64,000 nt of DNA from Zonotrichia leucophrys gambelii. Taxonomy: Eukaryota > Chordata > Aves > Passeriformes > Passerellidae. The DNA is taken from assembly GCF_028769735.1 (NCBI RefSeq), contig NC_088200.1:72082046-72146045 (forward strand), written 5' to 3'. Within the stretch, counting starts at the first letter, position 1; each line of letters begins with the position of its first letter. A program made the translations under genes and the position numbers. Below are positions 57,961 to 64,000 of this stretch, one piece after another. A model generated the notes under the pieces. The model saw only the letters and a program-made list of their open reading frames with translations, ran no database searches and was not told where the DNA came from.

Positions 57961-60900
57961 TGGGAAGGAGTGCCGAGCACTGATTTTGAAAGCACTGACA
58001 TCTGACCTCAGAGGTGAAAGTCTTGTGATGTATTTTCTTTCTTAGCAGCAGCAAGCAACCCTTACAGTGAGGACTGGAGGCAGGCAGAAGCTCCCAGAGG
58101 CTGCTGTTGCTGGATGAGCAGAATAAACAGGTGTAAGCCTAGAGATACTTTGTGATGTTGTTCCCTAGATGGGGTTTTTTTTGTTTTGTTTTAATGTGTT
58201 GGAGAAAATGGGTTGCTAAACAGTTCAGACAACAGAGTACAGTAAAAAGAGGGAGTGATAAATAAACACATTCACGAGCTCCTTCGTGAAGTGTCAAACA
58301 TGTAGAGCTGGTGGATTATTCATTTTCCTTTGTAAAATGTGGTGCTGTTCTTCTATATAGCCAGCCACTTCATTGTAGTGTGAGGGAAGATGCAAATCTG
58401 ATCACTGTGACATGTAGAAAATTCCAGTGGCTTTTCTTTCATGTGTGGAGAAGACATCTCTGCTCTTGGGAGGAGAGGACACTGTCTCCCTGCTTGTGGA
58501 AACAAAAGTGCTTTCCTTTGCAGCTGTTGAGAGTTCTATTAAATAAAAATAAAAAAATCATTACCAACCTTGCCACCAGTTAATCTTTTATCTTTACGTG
58601 TTTTATGTCTAGGCACTACTGTCTATGGATTGAGAGGTGTCTCTGTTAGTGAAAACATGAATCTGGACTTCTGGACCTGAAAATGGGCTATTTTAATAAA
58701 ATTAGGAATTGAAAACTTGTACAATATCCAATGCAGAATGAAAATACAAGTTTACTGGTTTGCCAGGTTACAGTATATACTTTTGGCAGTTCTGTTTCTA
58801 CATCTAATGTATGAATATTAGAGAATAATAACCATTTTACCTCTGTAACACTGTGAAGAAGGAAGGGGAATCCTGACTGGATATAAGAGAGTCTTCTAGT
58901 ACAGAAAGAATAGGAAATCACAATGTGGAACAATATGGAATTCTGTGATACACTGTAGCCACATAGAATGTGAAAAAACTGCCTTAAATAATTAAAAACT
59001 TAATATAGGTAGAGCAAATGTACACAGATATTTAAGACTGAGGGGTCTTAGTTGGAGTTATTAATATATAAAGCAAAATAGTAACTCATATTTTCAGGCC
59101 CTTACATTCTCAATTCAACTTAAAATCTTGAAAATATCAGTCTTCCTAATCTTCCAAAGATGTGAAAATCCTGCAACCAGTCACAGAAGTAGTAGCAAAA
59201 TCTGCTTTGTGTATCCTTGTTCCTATGGGACCCTATATTTTGTGTTCTAAAGCTGTTTATTGCAGCATTTCCATGCTTAATTCTGGGTTTCTTGCATTTT
59301 TGGCAAAAAGGGTTTGTGGGAAGCTCCACAGTTGTGTCTGGAGGAACTTTCTCTCAGACTTCACTGGATGAGGGTGATACCTCGGCCAAGTATAATCTCA
59401 TCAGTTATTTTCTACAAAAGAAAGAGCATTGTTGTACTGACTATAGTCCTGTTTTGATAGCAGTTTTGCCAGCTGATTTCAGCAGGCTCAGGAAATGCCT
59501 GTTGTGTAATGATCTGTACAATCAATGGCATCCTTTTCAAAATGTGAGCGTCTGTTTCAGACATGATAAAAACCTCTTTCTTTTTTTTTTTCCCAAGTCT
59601 AATGGAAAATAATAGATTTTTTTTTTCAGAATTCCACTTGGAAACAATGACATGATTTTCCAAAATGAGGTGGCTTTAAAAAGGGCAGCAAGTTGGTATA
59701 TTCAGAAGTGGTTACCAGGTATGTGAATGTAGTTATGCAGCTGCTCTTATTTTTACAGACAACATTAATGATGATTGATGGGCTCCCTTGCATCTAATTA
59801 CTGTGTCCAGTGATTCTGAAGTTGGTGATCTGACTCCAAACATTGCTGCCAGAAGTCAGAATTTCTTTTTTGCCTTTTCCACTCCGTAATTCTTGTACAT
59901 GACCAATATAAACTTGCTCATTATGCCTTCTGTGTCCTAATTAGGAGGGAAGGGCAGTGGGCATTGTGTAACTATAAATGAAGGCAGTTATTTAAAATAT
60001 ATTATTGCCATTTTGGTTGTCATTTGGTTGCCTAATAACCAAATATGAAGTTGAGTCTTACAAATTGCAAATTAGGCTCATTAGTGAATTGTTGAGGTGA
60101 AAAATCTTTCATCTACATTTTTCTGGTGCAATAGACACAAAATTTTTATTATTTACTAACATCTACTCAGTTTAAAACAGGAGAAAAAAGTCAGTGATAA
60201 GAAGGCATGGGATGGAACGGCATTCATTTTTACAGGGATGTATACCAAAAATTTCACCAAATGAGCACAAACTTGGAAGGACATTCAGTCTGTTTTGATT
60301 TTTGGTGGTGGGTTGGTTTTTTTTTTCCTCCACTTACAGCATTATTTTTTTTCTACTGTTATCTTTTCACCTTACTAGTGAGCTGTGATTTAAGGAAAAT
60401 ATGCACAATAACGGTGGAAACAATTAAAAAAAAAAAATTGACAAGTGAAAGACACGTTTTTGAAGATTGTTCGGTAAAACATAACCAATATGTAAACATT
60501 TTTGGTTTTTTCAGACCAGAAAAAAAAAAGTCATGCTTCCAAATTACAGGTGAAAATTTGAAGAAAATTTCATTAAAGCTTGTTCCAAGTTCTTTCTGTC
60601 ATGCATTTTTCTTTGTTTAGAAAACTTACCAACCTTTATACTTCTGTGACACAGCCAGATACATTCAGTCTGGATGGCCATACCACAGCTCTGCTCTCTG
60701 CCTCAAAGCTTCCTAGACCAGAGCATCAAGTGGGTTTGTTGCCCCTCTCTCTCATACTTGGCATCCTTTTCCAGTAAGACCTTTGCAGATTGTGGCAATT
60801 TATCAAAGTGCTCTGCCTGCAGCTCTGAAAGCATTTTGAAGCTCCCACTTATGAAATATCCTCACTTTAATTTTCTGGATTCTGAACTGCACTTTCAACT

Positions 60901-61580
60901 TTCAGCAAATCACAGAAAAGGTGAATATGTGTAGAAATAGGCTTCTTTTATTGTCTAGGTTCCATGGTATCATAGTGGTGGACACAGGCTGGGATGTGGA
61001 AGACTTTATTCCTGTTTCCCATGCTGTTCATCTCTTAATGGACCCTGTTGTTTAAAAATTAAGAATTGTGTTTGTTACTACAGTGAATTCTTCTTTTTCA
61101 AGAGTCTATAAGTCTGTAAATATTGGCGAGATAGATTTGCTCTGAAGCACTTCATCTACTCAAGCACTTCTCTTTTTTCTTCCTTTTTTTCTTTTTTTTT
61201 TCTTTTTTTCTCTCTTTCATTATGACGTGGGTTATTCTTCATGATGGTATTTGCCGAGTTTCTAATCATATGGTAAGGCAGGGCAATTTTGTGTGTTGAC
61301 TCTCCTGGATATGTAAGTTACTTCTGCTCTGGGTCTTCACTTGCTTTGGGAATTTTTCTTTCCAATTTTAGAAACAAGATTTCATGGGTTTTCTCATTTC
61401 CCTAATGAAATGGATACTTTTGAAAGGTAAAATGTTAATGCTAACTGGAAAAGGTCTTGGGTTAGATTTTAATAATTTTTTTTCATTTTGGTTGGGTTTG
61501 TTGATTTAATGGGGCTTTTATTTACTTTTATTGTAGTTGCTTATGAAACATCATATCCTGTTCCTTTGGTGCATTGGTGT
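57961..61580. other. unassigned unique sequence, part possibly conserved noncoding
   Basis: No gene is supported. About 59750-60080 has repeated TAATTA/CTAATT motifs and no repeat signature. A 50-bp pyrimidine tract (T with C) lies at about 61168-61219. The T-rich 137-codon frame at 60207-60620 is not credible as coding DNA. Confidence 0.4.
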
Positions 61581-61653
61581 AGTAATAATAGTAATAATAA
61601 TAGTAATAATAGTAATAGTAATAATAATAATAATAATAATGATAATAATAATG
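61581..61653. repeat. (TAA)n microsatellite, interrupted
   Basis: AAT/TAA trinucleotides are interrupted by TAG and GAT variants over about 73 bp. This yields a false poly-Asn frame on the + strand. Confidence 0.93.
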
Positions 61654-64000
61654 GTGATGATGCCTGCAGGTGCCAACTCACTCATTTGACAATGGTGAAA
61701 TGCAGGTCTGAATTACATCTACAGGACAGAGGTTACATAGGGAGCTCACAAAGAAAGATTAAAGAGTGCTTTTGTCTTCAGTGGACAATGTGATGGGTGA
61801 AGAAGGTGATACCATAAATTGAGGGCAAGTTTAATACTTGGCAGGATTGTTAGACTTTGCCTCTGTGTACACAGAGTGTGAGGAGACCTTGGGAATGCAG
61901 TGTCTGCATTTCATAGGAGCTGACAGGCTCTCTGCCTTCCTCAGGCAAATATGTTTGCACTGTTTGAGTATATTAGGTGCAGAAATCATTACTATTGACA
62001 GACTGGAGTTTGAAAAATTATGAATGTGGTAAAAAAAACAACACTGCTGATGACTGGCAAATGAACATGCTTTGGAAATGGCACTCCAGCAGAATCCTCA
62101 ATTACTGTCCTTTAATTCTTGATTGTAATAGCAAATACTTTAAAAAAAGCATCCTTACTTTTTATAATCAGGACTTGCGTTGCTTGGAGGAGTCTTTGAT
62201 TTACAAGTTGTGCAGACGGACGTGGAGGAAAAGAGAGCAGAAGTAACAAACATTTAAATTATCCAAGCACTTATACACAATCTTGCACGTATGCAGCAGT
62301 TCTTAAAAGCAAAACTGAGGCCTTGTGAGTCTATCAACAGCTTTTTCAATCTTATTCCCATTACTTAGGAGTATCTGATGTTACATGTGAGACTTTTTCT
62401 GAAATCTGCTCTGAAACACACTTTAATATTCTAGTTCCTTTTTTCTTAATTGTTTTCTTGCCCTTTCAGTTATTTCTGAGATGGAGTGAATATTACTAAC
62501 ATAAAGTAACTTTCTCAGTTAACTGAAATTGTTTTACCACTTTAAATAGTCTTTTCACTTTATTCCTGCTAAAATAGTCTTCATCTTTGGCAATTTATCA
62601 GAGAAAGATACTGTGCCTCTCTGAGACCAAATGGGATGAGCTGCAAGTTCACCGAGTGTAAAGAATTCACCTTTTTTGCATGTAGATACTTCTCTTTTGA
62701 GCACTTAATGATAAAGAAAATCTGATGTGTACATTAGAATGGCAGTTTCTAGTTTCACTTCCCAAACGTTTTGCAGTTTTCTCTTAAAAAAAGACTTTAG
62801 AGTTCTACTTTAAAGATTATCCTTTGATTACAAGTCTGATCTGGCCTAAGGTCCCGTGTTGAAGGTTCTTATCTTGGGGGAGGCTGTGTTTTGTGCTGAG
62901 GATCAGAGCTAAAGCTCCTGCAGGTTCTCCTGGCGTTGCCTCGGTGCCCGTCTGTTCACACCACATGGCCCAGCATTTGGTTCATGCTACCTTGGCTAAA
63001 TGGACCCCAGGGATTTACAGAGTGGCTTCAGAAAACAGGAATCATAGGCGAGATGTTTGCTTTAAGTAGATATTTGCTTTAAAGGTTTCCACATTTTGAT
63101 TTTTAAAATACTCTACTTGAGGGTGTATTTGCTTGCAGGCAAGCCCATATTTTGTTTCTCCTTCTGGGGCATGAGCTTGGTTTCTGTGCATGCACAAAAC
63201 CCACAGGACTCATTCTTTAAGAGGTGCTCAGTTCCCCCTTGCTGATAGTATGGATCATAGTAGGTGTTAAAATGGTTGCCACCAGCTGCAGAGTAATGAG
63301 AATCTGGGTTCCTTGTGAAGTAGAATAATTTATATTCACCACCACTCTGAATGTGCCCTCAAGGTGACAGAATGAAGACTTCATGCATTAGAAAACTGCG
63401 TAGTGCCAAAAAAGGGATATGTTTAATAGAATAGTTATTCTTATGAGAAATGCATTTCGATGACTTTTATCTTGCTGCAAACCCTTAAGTTGGAAAAGGA
63501 TGCGAAGCTTGGCTGTTTCTGTATCTGAGAGTAATTTGCCTTTGTGTGTGGAATTCATATATTGTTCAGGTTTGAGTCTTGAGCAAAACCAGAATTCTGG
63601 GATAGATATGCAATCAAATCTGTGGCTGCATTTCCTCCATTTCATCATCAGAAACAGCTACTGCTTTAAAGAGTGCCTGATTTCCATTGCTGGAGAGCTT
63701 CATCTGAACAGACATTTTGGCCTCCTTGATCCACAAACCTGAAACTGATAGCTGAGGGTGTGAAAAATGAGGGAAATTACCTCATTTGCCCCATCTCTGG
63801 GAGGAGGGATTTGGGCTTTGGCTCATCAATAGCCATGATGTGAGGCAGGGATGGCAATCACCTGAGCTCAATACCTCTGTCAGAGAGAGCGGGTGGGCAA
63901 AGGGCCCTGGGCTTCTGTGGTTTCTTTGTTTGCATCCAAAATCTAGGGGCTGCCTTGATGTGGGGCAGACTGGTGACTTGCTTGTTCAATCTGAAGAAAA
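61654..64000. other. unassigned unique sequence
   Basis: No gene or repeat is recognised to the end of the window. A slightly GC-richer patch at 62870-63010 has a few CpGs but no promoter motif. Confidence 0.4.

Noticed and set aside
61488..61793. Poly-Asn frame
   Set aside because: Produced by the TAA microsatellite.
1..64000. tRNA, rRNA, CRISPR array or bacterial operon
   Set aside because: No B-box-like GGTTCGA text, no spaced direct repeats, and no ribosome-binding or operon structure; the window is vertebrate.
1..64000. Intact retroviral or CR1 coding genes near the LTRs and LINE fragments
   Set aside because: No reverse transcriptase, gag or env-like frames were found; all copies are tails or solo-type LTRs.

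Overview
The window looks like nuclear DNA of a bird, most likely a songbird (passerine). I infer this from eleven recognisable fragments of CR1, the typical avian LINE, several ending in the family's short ATTCTATGATT-type 3' tail. Four or five solo-type retroviral LTRs also resemble families common in songbird genomes. The remaining sequence is sparse in repeats and AT-rich. No bacterial or organellar features are present: no operons, rRNA, tRNA or CRISPR.

No protein-coding gene can be confirmed. Almost every open reading frame is short, lacks family motifs, or comes from a repeat. The window reads as an intergenic stretch or very long intron with one strong gene-start signal, a CpG island at about 29.37-30.43 kb. 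The island holds C-rich/GC-box promoter sequence, a good splice donor after position 29971, a second donor after 30611, and a (GATGCGG)x12 minisatellite. It is probably the promoter and untranslated first exon of a gene whose coding exons lie outside the window. The gene cannot be named from this sequence.

Layout. 0-19 kb: mostly unique AT-rich sequence with CR1 fragments (303, 2700, 10405), an LTR at 6491-6867, an LTR at about 11540-12118 and a 26-bp perfect palindrome at 18091. 19-26 kb: a possible LTR-like promoter, a long CR1 3' end (19815-20272), a solo LTR with its target-site duplication (20467-20852), a (CCAT)n microsatellite, three more CR1 pieces and an exon-like 96-bp segment (23403). 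29-31 kb: the CpG island. 33-37.8 kb: CR1 pieces, a minus-strand frame with an acidic Asp/Glu tract (37027-37218) and a minus-strand LTR (about 37285-37754). 38.9-39.8 kb: a large inverted repeat with 184-bp arms. 43-47 kb: CR1 and a TATA/GC-box/donor cluster (44313-44410). 53.3 kb: a long (TTCC)n array with a degenerate minisatellite. 61.6 kb: a (TAA)n microsatellite.

The most interesting object is the inverted repeat at 38904-39768. Its arms are 95% identical with no gaps, and all nine differences are transitions. Eight of the nine would be G-U wobble pairs in an RNA read from the + strand, so such a transcript could form a nearly unbroken 184-bp duplex. The + strand is also the direction in which the CpG-island splice donors would read.
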